Positions 1 through 6,572 are shown, counted from the stretch's first letter. The stretch: 6,665 bases of DNA from G020354945 sp964570585 (GCA_964570585.1 CAZMYR010000061.1:1-6665); one strand, 5' to 3'. Notes: generated from the sequence alone by a model not told the origin. Numbers and translations are program-made.

Positions 1-1
1 C

Positions 2-3000
2 AGCGGGCAGTTAGGAGCAGACGGGCCCAAGGCTATTACTGCCAGGGTGATCGATCCGGAAAATAATATAGGCACTCAAAGTGTGCCCCTTAATTTAACC
101 TTAGATACCGATGCCCCATCTTTTACAAATGAGCTGAACGCTTCGCTTGTAGCCTTTTCGCCAAATGGGGACGGGGTACAAGAGAATACGATTTTGAGTT
201 TTACCTCTGATGAATCAGGAAACTATAATTTGATTATTGATGAAGCAGGAGGAGGCCAGGTTAGGACACTTACGGGTGGGCTTTTGAGCAATGTGGCAGT
301 GGATAATACATGGAATGGAAGAAGCGACTCGGGGATACTCTTTATTGATGGAAATCACACCGCTTTTGTAGAAATATCTGATGCTGCAGAAAATGTTACT
401 ACCGGAACAGCAATAAATTTGATAACAGATACTCTCGCCCCTAGCGGCGGAAGTATTAGCTATCCGGGTATTGAGACTTCATCTACTTCAGTGGAGATTA
501 ATTTAGATGAAGGAATGGATGCTGGCTCAGGTATTGCTGAGAGAATACTGCAGAGGCAACAGGCACCTTATGTAAATAGTACAGTAGGTGCTTTTGGCGC
601 ATTTGCAAATCTGGCTACAATAGGTGCTGGAGCCTCTTCTTATATAGATGACACTCTTCTAAGTGGAAATGCTTACAAGTATCGGTATGTAGTTAGAGAT
701 GAGGCAGGTAACTCTTCAACTTATACACCGACAGAGGAAAGAGTTGTTAAGGTTGTAGGCTCTGTTAACCGATATACTATTTCTACTCATAGCCCTCAAA
801 CCGTAGGAATAGGCTGGAGTGAACAAATTGCAGCTGTGGATGCATTAGGAAACATTATTACCGATAAGAATACGGATATTACCCTATCCTGTAATGGTGC
901 AGCGGTATTCTATAGCGATATTTCCTGTACCAGCATCCAGCCGGATTACAGATATACGCTTTCTGCAGGAGAAGCAACGATATATGTAAAAGACGATGTC
1001 CCCCAGGAAATAAAGTTATATGTATCCGATGACGATGGCGTTACCGGAGAAAGTGAGATTATTCGGGTTTTAGGACCTACGTTGACTTTCCTTGAACAGC
1101 CAACTGAAGCAACAGCCGGCAGCGCCTTTACCCCGCAATTAGTTGTGGAATTTCAGGATGCACTTGGCCAAAAAATTACAAGCGAGAACCAGGCCTTTGT
1201 GACTTTATCTGTAGAGATAGGTTCCGAAGAATTACAAGGAACCATAAATTTGCAAGCAGCACACGGTTCAGTTACATTTACGGATGTTAGTTATAACGTA
1301 GCCGAAGAAATTACAATTAGGGCTACTTCCAGCAATCCTAATTATGGATATGATAGAAGCAGCCCAATTCTTATATATCCGGGAGCAGTTGACCATTTCA
1401 AGGTTACAGCAAGTTCTAATACTATGTATGCCGGGCAGGAGGAACAGATTACAGTAACAGCTTGTGATGCCCTTGGCAATGTAGTCGATTCAGGCGTTAA
1501 TAGCTATACCGGTATCTACAATGTGAAGTTTACTGGAGCAAGCGATGCGCCTGATGGAACTTCACCGACCATTACCGATAGATTTAATGCTGCGCGCAAC
1601 TTCGGCGGGCTTATATCAATTGAATTTTCCGACGGTATTTCGGTTTCTGGTGGATTGATGAGACTATATAATGCAGAGATTACCCATATCAAGGTAACAG
1701 TGGGTTTGATTGGGCCATCAGATGAAGACGACGACCTGGATATGACAGTTTACCCCGCGGCTATTCAGCGCTATATAGTTGAGGAACCAAGTTCTGCTAT
1801 TGCAGGAGAAAACTTTAGTGTTACTATTTCACCTTATGATGAGTATGATAATTTGGGAGGAGGAGCGAGCAATGTAACCTTATCCGCAGAGGTCGCAGAA
1901 GACTCACCCGGTGCAGGTATATTATCTNNNNNNNNNNNNNNNNNNNNNNNNNNNNNNNNNNNNNNNNNNNNNNNNNNNNNNNNNNNNNNNNNNNNNNNNN
2001 NNNNNNNNNNNNNNNNNNNNNNNNNNNCCGATGACGGAACGGTTTCAAGCCGTTTTGACGATATCGCAAATACGATAGAGGTAGAACCCAACGTGCTTGC
2101 CCGCTATACAATAGATGAGCCTACTTCTGCTGTTGCTGGCGAGGACTTTATTGTAACCATTACTCCCGAAGATGCCTTTGGTAATTTAAGGAACGGCGCA
2201 TTATCTGTAACCTTATCCGCAGAGGTCGCAGAAGACTCACCCGGTGCAGGTATATTATCTTCACCTACACACGGTGGGCCTGCGGTTATAGATACCTCAG
2301 TCGGTTCTGTAACCGTAACTGACCTCCGCTACACTAAGGCAGAGGCCATCAAGGTCAAGGCCGATGACGGAACGGTTTCAAGCCGTTTTGACGATATCGC
2401 AAATACGATAGAGGTGAATCCAAATGTGGTTGATTCAATAGGTTTCACTACGCAACCCTCAGCTACTGCGATTGCCGGTGTTTCCTTTATGCAGCAGCCA
2501 GAGGTAGCTTTATACGATGAGTTTGGCAATACCTGTACTAATGATTCTGATACTGAAGTGACTTTAGCTGTGGTCAAGAGCGACCTTAGCCCAGCCACAA
2601 CTTTACTTTCTGGCACTACTACTCTGGCTGCTTTCGGCACGGGCGTAGTTAGCTATACCGATATAGCTTATACTATTGTGGAAGAACCTGCTGGTCAGAT
2701 TGTGTTGAAGGCCGAGGCTCAGGGAGTAAGCGGTGAGGCATATTCCAATCCAATCAGTATTTCTCCAGGCGAAAAAGACAAGCTTTTATGGGTTGTTCCT
2801 CCGTCGAGCTTAAGTCCAGTGACCGCAGGTGTGCCTTGGGGTAGTTTTTCGGTTGAAATTATGGATACCTATGACAACCGCATTGATTGCACCGACAATG
2901 TGACAGTTACACCTTATATTGGGAACACACCAGCATCGTTTGATGTTTCTTCCACAGCCTCAGCAGTAAGCGGCTTAGTTACCTTTAGTAATCTTGTTTA

Positions 3001-5707
3001 TACCGCTTCCTGCGGAACTATTAGAGTGATAGCCTCTGCCCCAACTGTCCCTAAGGATTCTCAGCCCTCTGAAGTGCTTGTCAATCTCACGGATGTAACT
3101 TTAAGTCCTCCGGCATCTGGCGCTTACTATCAGGTAGGCGAATCTATGACTATTTCTTGGACAGAGGTGGGTAATGTCAGTAATTACAAAGTAGAGTATT
3201 ATGTCGGAGAGTACAGTGAACCTACAGCCTATGATATTGTTACCATCGGCGGAAATTCGTATGCCTGGACCGTGCCGGATTTCATTAATTCCGGAGTGAA
3301 GATAAGAGTCTCAGATGCAGACAATCCGGACAACTTCGGAGATTCAGATCCCTTTGATATTAAAGGTAGACTTGCGATAGATACCCCATCTGAATATATA
3401 GCCTACAGAGATGGCCAGATTAGTTGGGATGTTAGCGGTGATATCGGTCAGGTTGCACTTCAATATAGGTCTCGTCGAAATGTCAGCGACACTTATAGCG
3501 AGTGGACAGATATAGATACTATTTCTTCCGGTTGGGCCACTGGTTTGGGTCTGCAGCCCCAGGATGGTTCCTACAGCTGGGGTGTGGTTGCCGATGTGAT
3601 TTATGCTGAACATGCAGGCGACGCAGATGCTATTCAAGATGCTCCCGACGTAGAGATGCAGTTAAAAGTTGCGGATGCCGATGATGCGGATATATATGCC
3701 GAAACAACTCCGTTTACAGTAAGGTATTACAAAATTACTTGGCTGGTGGCCGACCTTGATGGTAACCCAGTTCTGAAATTAAACGTTGATGAGCTTCTTA
3801 CGGCTAATCCGATTAAACCTGTATGGAAAGTGGAAGATGGCTCCTTCAGTGGAAATAGAAGTATCCGTTATTATGCTTATAATGGTGGAGGAGAAGATGA
3901 ACTTTATGATACCACTTTTTCTCGTGAAGAAGCAGGAGTGGTCTATTCAGCAAATAAGAAATGGATTGCTGATGCAGATAAGGTAGTGGAAGTAGAGATG
4001 GAGACTGCTGCTACTGCGATGGTAACTTACAGGGTAGAGATTATCCCAACATATGATACTGTAGAAGATGCTATTGTTAGCACTGCATGGTTGACCAGGA
4101 AGGGGCTTTTGGTGGAGGATGTTTATGGTGACCTAACTGCGAAGGTTCAGCTTGATATCTATGATTCAGCCGGCGCTCTGCTGGATACCTTGGGTGCAGG
4201 GATAGACCCTAATGCAAGTGGGGTATTCTCTCGAATTACCTATGACCCAGCCGTAGGGCTGGATCCATCCGAGATATATATCTTAAAGGCGATCGTTACT
4301 CGCCGAGACAATGACTATGCCGGCACAACTGTCTTTATTGTCCCCAGCGTAGTTGCCTACGATGTTAATATAGCCACTGCCTATAATAGCGACCACGATT
4401 CAATAATGATAAGTATATGGCATAAGAGGAGCGGAACCATGGTTACAGACCCCGGTAATATGACCTGGACGATTAGTGATAGTGACGGAACCGAGCTTGA
4501 GACCAGGAGCTATAATGGGTATGATAGCCCTTCACCTTCAGAGTTTCTGAGGAGTGATGGCGTATATTCAGGATTAGAATGGCGTCCGGCTGGCGAGTTT
4601 ATCAGCGATAAGATATATTCCATTAAAGCTAGTATAGAATATCGTGGTAAGACATATAGCGCGCTCGCGTCCTTTGCCAAGACTAAGATGGGAGAGATAG
4701 CCTCGAGTGTAAGCAATGTAGAGGAATTATTGGGAACCGCTGCTGATGGCGCAGAAGCTGAGACGCTGTTTGGTAAAGTAAGCGCTGTTCATACAATAGT
4801 GACTTTGGCCAGAGAAGCTGCCGAAGAGGTTAAAGAAGAGATTACCAAGGAGGGCGGGGTTGCAGAGCTGGTCAAGGAAGCTAAGGAGGCAGCCGTAGAG
4901 GCCAGAAAAGAGGTTATCGGGGTTACAGAATTAGCCGAAGAAGCTGCCGTAGCAGCCAGCATAGCTAAAGAAGCGGCTGTTGGACTTGAGAAGAAGGTTA
5001 TCTCACGCATCCTTAATCAGGAAAGTTACGTTGGAGTGGGCACCGAACTCTCCATAAAATATAAGACCGAGCCAGGCGTCGCTTCAAGCATAACGGTCTA
5101 TGATGAGGACAATGTAGCCCTGGCTGATTATTATAATAGAACGATGACCGAGGTTCCCGCAGATTCCGGGATATATGAATATCCGGTTACCTTTGACGCT
5201 ACAGGCGAACATACCATTATTTGCTCAAGCGATAATGGAGCGATGGATGGTGTGACTTTAAAAGTATTATCTACAGATTTAGAAAGAATTGGCGCTGAAG
5301 TAACAACCACTATGGCGCGGGTAATAACCCTGGAGAAGAACCTGGAGGCAAGCATGGCCGGCATTGAAGAGGCGATCGCAAGCGTTACACAGACTCTGGA
5401 TGCGTACAGCAGACTAACCGGTAAATTAGAACGAGTAAGCCCTGAGACCATTGAAGCTATTTATTCACAGCTTTCTATGGCTGCAGAGAAGTTAGACGCA
5501 CTTTCTAAAGAACAGGGAGTCAATTTGGAAAGAATGTATGAGGTATCAGAAGAACAGTCAACCAATATTAATTATCTTAAGAATAAGATCATGGAGATTA
5601 AGGCATTGACGGAGATTAACAGGGAGATCTTAGAAAGAACCAACGACAAGCCGATAGTTAAGAACTGGCTTGAGTCGACTCCTGCAGAGGAAGAGGAAAG
5701 TGAATAA
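2..5707 (+). CDS. Giant multi-domain Ig-like surface/adhesin-type protein, 5' end missing
   Basis: The reading frame is open from the first complete codon (position 2) to TAA at 5705-5707, giving 1901 visible codons, 34 of them unknown. The GTG at 47 is not a credible start: codons before it continue an Ig-like strand pattern (ADGPKAITARVIDPENN), so the gene begins outside the window. Domain order by visible residue: Ig-like tail 1-45; FlgD-type Ig with SPNGDG at 53-58; FnIII-like 146-253 (DAGSGI, then YKYRYVVRDEAGN); seven filamin/invasin-like modules 255-1029; two beta-sandwiches 1030-1121 and 1123-1240; unrecognised beta-rich region 1241-1561; Ala/Glu-rich helices 1563-1671; beta domain 1674-1758; coiled coil 1759-1901. 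No catalytic motif, transmembrane helix, LPXTG or other sorting signal is seen. Such modules in other bacteria build extracellular stalks and adhesins; binding or structural function here is inferred. It is probably co-transcribed with the membrane-protein gene 60 bp downstream. Confidence 0.9.
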   Translation, partial: SGQLGADGPKAITARVIDPENNIGTQSVPLNLTLDTDAPSFTNELNASLVAFSPNGDGVQENTILSFTSDESGNYNLIIDEAGGGQVRTLTGGLLSNVAVDNTWNGRSDSGILFIDGNHTAFVEISDAAENVTTGTAINLITDTLAPSGGSISYPGIETSSTSVEINLDEGMDAGSGIAERILQRQQAPYVNSTVGAFGAFANLATIGAGASSYIDDTLLSGNAYKYRYVVRDEAGNSSTYTPTEERVVKVVGSVNRYTISTHSPQTVGIGWSEQIAAVDALGNIITDKNTDITLSCNGAAVFYSDISCTSIQPDYRYTLSAGEATIYVKDDVPQEIKLYVSDDDGVTGESEIIRVLGPTLTFLEQPTEATAGSAFTPQLVVEFQDALGQKITSENQAFVTLSVEIGSEELQGTINLQAAHGSVTFTDVSYNVAEEITIRATSSNPNYGYDRSSPILIYPGAVDHFKVTASSNTMYAGQEEQITVTACDALGNVVDSGVNSYTGIYNVKFTGASDAPDGTSPTITDRFNAARNFGGLISIEFSDGISVSGGLMRLYNAEITHIKVTVGLIGPSDEDDDLDMTVYPAAIQRYIVEEPSSAIAGENFSVTISPYDEYDNLGGGASNVTLSAEVAEDSPGAGILSXXXXXXXXXXXXXXXXXXXXXXXXXXXXXXXXXXDDGTVSSRFDDIANTIEVEPNVLARYTIDEPTSAVAGEDFIVTITPEDAFGNLRNGALSVTLSAEVAEDSPGAGILSSPTHGGPAVIDTSVGSVTVTDLRYTKAEAIKVKADDGTVSSRFDDIANTIEVNPNVVDSIGFTTQPSATAIAGVSFMQQPEVALYDEFGNTCTNDSDTEVTLAVVKSDLSPATTLLSGTTTLAAFGTGVVSYTDIAYTIVEEPAGQIVLKAEAQGVSGEAYSNPISISPGEKDKLLWVVPPSSLSPVTAGVPWGSFSVEIMDTYDNRIDCTDNVTVTPYIGNTPASFDVSSTASAVSGLVTFSNLVYTASCGTIRVIASAPTVPKDSQPSEVLVNLTDVTLSPPASGAYYQVGESMTISWTEVGNVSNYKVEYYVGEYSEPTAYDIVTIGGNSYAWTVPDFINSGVKIRVSDADNPDNFGDSDPFDIKGRLAIDTPSEYIAYRDGQISWDVSGDIGQVALQYRSRRNVSDTYSEWTDIDTISSGWATGLGLQPQDGSYSWGVVADVIYAEHAGDADAIQDAPDVEMQLKVADADDADIYAETTPFTVRYYKITWLVADLDGNPVLKLNVDELLTANPIKPVWKVEDGSFSGNRSIRYYAYNGGGEDELYDTTFSREEAGVVYSANKKWIADADKVVEVEMETAATAMVTYRVEIIPTYDTVEDAIVSTAWLTRKGLLVEDVYGDLTAKVQLDIYDSAGALLDTLGAGIDPNASGVFSRITYDPAVGLDPSEIYILKAIVTRRDNDYAGTTVFIVPSVVAYDVNIATAYNSDHDSIMISIWHKRSGTMVTDPGNMTWTISDSDGTELETRSYNGYDSPSPSEFLRSDGVYSGLEWRPAGEFISDKIYSIKASIEYRGKTYSALASFAKTKMGEIASSVSNVEELLGTAADGAEAETLFGKVSAVHTIVTLAREAAEEVKEEITKEGGVAELVKEAKEAAVEARKEVIGVTELAEEAAVAASIAKEAAVGLEKKVISRILNQESYVGVGTELSIKYKTEPGVASSITVYDEDNVALADYYNRTMTEVPADSGIYEYPVTFDATGEHTIICSSDNGAMDGVTLKVLSTDLERIGAEVTTTMARVITLEKNLEASMAGIEEAIASVTQTLDAYSRLTGKLERVSPETIEAIYSQLSMAAEKLDALSKEQGVNLERMYEVSEEQSTNINYLKNKIMEIKALTEINREILERTNDKPIVKNWLESTPAEEEESE
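152..445 (+). other. FlgD-type Ig domain (protein domain within the giant CDS)
   Basis: The translated segment starts with FSPNGDGVQENT and continues with a beta pattern ending in NTWNGRSDSGILFIDGNHTAFVEISDAAENV-like spacing. The SPNGDG entry loop, a W-(N/D)-G-(R/K)-(D/S) turn and a 'dG.ytv.i.a.DaAGN' exit strand are the recognised signature of FlgD-like Ig domains. These occur both in the flagellar hook cap protein and, far more often, as a generic module in secreted bacterial proteins. Nothing else here is flagellar, so the generic role is the right reading. A DTLAP linker leads into the FnIII-like domain. Confidence 0.75.
1873..2082 (+). repeat. 210-bp intragenic repeat, copy 1 (interrupted by the N gap)
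   Basis: The 55 bp before the gap (1873-1927) are identical to 2206-2260, and the 55 bp after it (2028-2082) are identical to 2361-2415. The offset is 333 bp (111 codons) on both sides. Positions 1872/2205 (a/c) and 2083/2416 (a/g) differ, so the repeat boundaries are sharp. The interior is unknown sequence but has the right length to be a full copy. It encodes the C-terminal two thirds of module 4. Confidence 0.9.
1928..2027. other. Assembly gap of 100 N
   Basis: One hundred consecutive N lie inside the coding frame, and the reading frame is kept across them (34 unknown codons, residues 643-676). The equivalent interior of the second repeat copy, 2261-2360, is also exactly 100 bp. One hundred N is also a common placeholder length, so the match may be partly coincidence, but the frame and the 333-bp period both agree with a true length of 100. 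The expected missing protein segment begins SPTHGGPAVI and ends AIKVKA. Confidence 0.97.
2206..2415 (+). repeat. 210-bp intragenic repeat, copy 2 (complete)
   Basis: This is the intact copy of the repeat described at 1873-2082. It covers codons from VTLSAEVAEDSPGAGILS through SRFDDIANTIEV, the second part of module 5. All 110 comparable bases match copy 1 without a mismatch. By contrast, the preceding parts of modules 4 and 5 agree at only about half of their residues. Confidence 0.92.
3089..3724 (+). other. Two tandem 'ISW...YSW' beta-sandwich domains (within the giant CDS)
   Basis: The first domain (3089-3364) runs from VTLSPPASGAYYQVGESMTI through SW, a 'YKVEYYV' strand, 'YAWTVPD', and 'VKIRVSDADNPDNFGDSDPF'. 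This is the layout of the Kre9/Knh1-like (Ser-Thr-rich GPI-anchored) beta-sandwich family common in bacterial secreted proteins. The second (3368-3724) keeps the 'GQISWDVSGDIGQVALQYRS' start and a 'GSYSWGV' core and ends 'LKVADADDADIYAETTPFTV', but carries an insertion between them. The assignment is firm for the first and moderate for the second. Confidence 0.6.
4688..5013 (+). other. Ala/Glu/Lys-rich helical segment (within the giant CDS)
   Basis: Residues 1563-1671 change abruptly from beta-type sequence to Ala, Glu, Lys and Val in an amphipathic pattern, with repeated 'EAA', 'KEA' and 'EE' blocks (AREAAEEVKEEI, LVKEAKEAAVEARKEV, LAEEAAVAASIAKEAAVGLE). No proline occurs between residue 1563 and the start of the next beta domain. 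A long helix or coiled coil is expected. A minus-strand open frame over this stretch is only the complement of these biased codons. Confidence 0.7.
5276..5704 (+). other. C-terminal coiled coil of the giant protein
   Basis: Residues 1759-1901 show heptad-like hydrophobic spacing: DLERIGAEVTTTMARVITLE, IEEAIASVTQTLDAYSRL, and LKNKIMEIKALTEINREILE. A single proline (LERVSPETIEAI) may mark a hinge. The end is acidic (STPAEEEESE). No hydrophobic stretch is long enough to cross a membrane and no C-terminal sorting motif is visible, so attachment of the protein end would have to be through another protein or by oligomerisation. Confidence 0.7.
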
Positions 5708-5711
5708 GAAG

Positions 5712-5753
5712 GTCATAAGTCGTGAGTCATAAGTCATAGGTCGTAAGTCATAA
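5712..5753 (+). repeat. Heptanucleotide tandem array, GTCATAA type, six units
   Basis: Six contiguous 7-bp units fill most of the spacer between the two genes: gtcataa, gtcgtga, gtcataa, gtcatag, gtcgtaa, gtcataa. Three units are identical and the others differ at one or two bases, always A/G changes. The array starts 5 bp after the stop codon of the giant gene and ends just before the ribosome binding site of the next gene. Confidence 0.9.
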
Positions 5754-5757
5754 GTTT

Positions 5758-5762
5758 GGGAG
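5758..5762 (+). promoter_or_regulatory. Ribosome binding site for the membrane-protein gene
   Basis: GGGAG lies 5 nt before ATG 5768 and 8 nt before ATG 5771. This argues against the upstream in-frame TTG at 5756, which overlaps the site itself and has no ribosome binding site of its own. No convincing promoter is seen in the 60-bp spacer, so expression by read-through from the upstream gene is likely. Confidence 0.7.
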
Positions 5763-5767
5763 ATGAA

Positions 5768-6508
5768 ATGATGATTAGGAGATGGACAATATTAGTCTTA
5801 ATGGGGATAATTCTTTGTCTTTTGGTGGGGGAGGGGGAATGCGGCATCATTTTGAAGGCCCTGGTAGTTAATCCCTCCCAGACCAAGACTCAGCCTGGTA
5901 TGCTCAAGGCCTATCTGCCTAAAGAGGCAAAGCCAGAAGATATCGTTGACTTGGGTGATTTAAAGATAGACTATGATATTACTAAGGCGACCTACTATGT
6001 ATATAAGGAGTTTGAACTCGCCCCGGGAGAAACTGTCAGTCGCTCTGTTGAGATTGAGGATATCTGGGTAATATCAAAGGCTGAGATAGATGTCTTAAGC
6101 GGTCAGGCTAAAGAGCTGGTTAAAAAATTAAAGAAAACCGCTTATTTTCATGCAGCCATTACCCTGCAGAAGGATATTGAAACCAAAAGTAGTGAGATTT
6201 TGAATAAACAGGGAAAGGCCATGGATGCTTTGCCTCATACCCATATAGCTACTTATAGAGAGAACGTAGAGATACTTAATTCAATTAAAGCTAATTTGGC
6301 TAAGTTAGATGAGATGCTTCTTAAGGTTAAGATTACCGCCCCCGGGGTAGCGGTAGGGAGAATCTCGGTTAAGGCCAGTTGGTGGGTGATATTAGCAGTT
6401 ATAATTTCGCTAGGCATACTTTCGTTTATCTTCTTTATCATCTGGCAGCGCCAGGCAATCAAACAGAAGGAAGAAAAAGGAAAGAGTGAAGAAGAGAGCG
6501 TAACATAA
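5768..6508 (+). CDS. Bitopic membrane protein: signal peptide, beta domain, helical stalk, TM helix
   Basis: The product has 246 residues. The start chosen is ATG 5768; ATG 5771 is equally possible and changes one residue. Residues 1-25 form a signal peptide (Arg4-Arg5, then a hydrophobic core). Cys25 follows GEGE, which is not a lipobox, so lipidation is unlikely. Residues 26-102 look like a beta domain (LVVNPSQT, YLPKE at 49-53, YYVYKEFELAPGE, VEIEDIWVI). Residues 104-188 are helical and Lys/Glu/Leu-rich. W205-W226 is a strong transmembrane helix followed by WQRQ and a 20-residue charged tail, giving an N-out, C-in topology. I do not recognise a named family, though the YLPKE/ELxPGE/EIEDIW pattern feels familiar from candidate-phylum genomes. 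It follows the giant gene by 60 bp on the same strand and is the last gene before a terminator. Membrane anchor or assembly partner of the giant protein is an inference. Confidence 0.85.
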   Translation: MMIRRWTILVLMGIILCLLVGEGECGIILKALVVNPSQTKTQPGMLKAYLPKEAKPEDIVDLGDLKIDYDITKATYYVYKEFELAPGETVSRSVEIEDIWVISKAEIDVLSGQAKELVKKLKKTAYFHAAITLQKDIETKSSEILNKQGKAMDALPHTHIATYRENVEILNSIKANLAKLDEMLLKVKITAPGVAVGRISVKASWWVILAVIISLGILSFIFFIIWQRQAIKQKEEKGKSEEESVT

Positions 6509-6532
6509 ATTGCTACACTGCGATTTTCGTCG

Positions 6533-6552
6533 TGCGTATTGTGCAATACGCA
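6533..6552 (+). repeat. Perfect 9-bp inverted repeat with 2-nt centre
   Basis: TGCGTATTG (6533-6541) and CAATACGCA (6544-6552) are perfect reverse complements around TG. In RNA the loop would open to at least 4 nt, leaving about 8 paired bases. No T-run follows directly, so it is not itself an intrinsic terminator. It arises because one unit of the neighbouring heptamer array is inverted. Confidence 0.8.
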
Positions 6553-6571
6553 ATACGATATACGCAATATG
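6544..6571 (+). repeat. Heptanucleotide tandem array, CAATACG type, four units
   Basis: Four contiguous 7-bp units: caatacg, caatacg, atatacg, caatatg. An inverted unit, cgtattg (6535-6541), lies just upstream, separated by two bases. The array is unrelated in sequence to the GTCATAA array before the gene but has the same unit length. It sits between the stop codon of the membrane-protein gene and the terminator. Confidence 0.75.
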
Positions 6572-6572
6572 A

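Larger units (their letters stand above)
764..3085 (+). other. Array of seven filamin/invasin-like Ig modules (within the giant CDS)
   Basis: Seven successive modules share a pattern: an entry strand of the type '(R/H/D)-(Y/F)-x-(I/V)', then '(A/G)G-x-x-(F/W)', then a polar strand ending in 'D-x-(L/Y/F)-(G/D)-N', then 'VTL/VTV', and finally 'G.v.ftd..Y....e.i.i.A'. Approximate starts are 764, 1076, 1388, 1763, 2096, 2429 and 2774. The fourth and fifth are each exactly 333 bp long and closely related; the others are clearly diverged. Module 2 (FLEQPTEATAGSAFTPQ) and module 6 (FTTQPSATAIAGVSF) share the 'QPs.atAG..F..qP' variant. Such arrays usually act as rigid spacers or ligand-binding stalks outside the cell. 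Confidence 0.75.

Noticed and set aside
47..49. GTG at 47 as the start of the giant gene
   Set aside because: Codons 2-46 are in frame, without a stop, and read as the continuation of an Ig-like strand; no ribosome binding site or signal peptide follows the GTG. The gene is cut by the window edge.
152..445. Flagellar hook-cap FlgD gene
   Set aside because: Only the Ig domain type is shared; it is embedded in a giant module protein and no flagellar gene is present.
1928..2027. The gap as evidence of a pseudogene or inserted element
   Set aside because: Frame and 333-bp period are kept across it and both edges are repeat sequence, which an unresolved repeat explains fully.
1824..2640. Minus-strand open frames across the repeat modules
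   Set aside because: They lie opposite well-supported coding sequence, two are held open partly by the N gap, and their translations show no domain pattern.
4789..5451. Ser/Ala-rich minus-strand frames opposite the helical tail
   Set aside because: They are complements of biased Glu/Ala/Lys codons in the plus-strand helix and have no ribosome binding site or recognisable product.
5712..5753. GTCATAA array as a CRISPR array
   Set aside because: The units are 7 bp and contiguous, with no spacers of 25-40 bp and no cas genes.
5756..5758. TTG at 5756 as the start of the membrane-protein gene
   Set aside because: It overlaps the GGGAG ribosome binding site and adds acidic residues before the Arg-Arg of the signal peptide; ATG 5768/5771 have proper spacing.
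5840..5845. Cys25 of the small protein as a lipoprotein cysteine
   Set aside because: The preceding residues are Gly-Glu-Gly-Glu, which do not fit a lipobox, and the protein already has a C-terminal transmembrane anchor.
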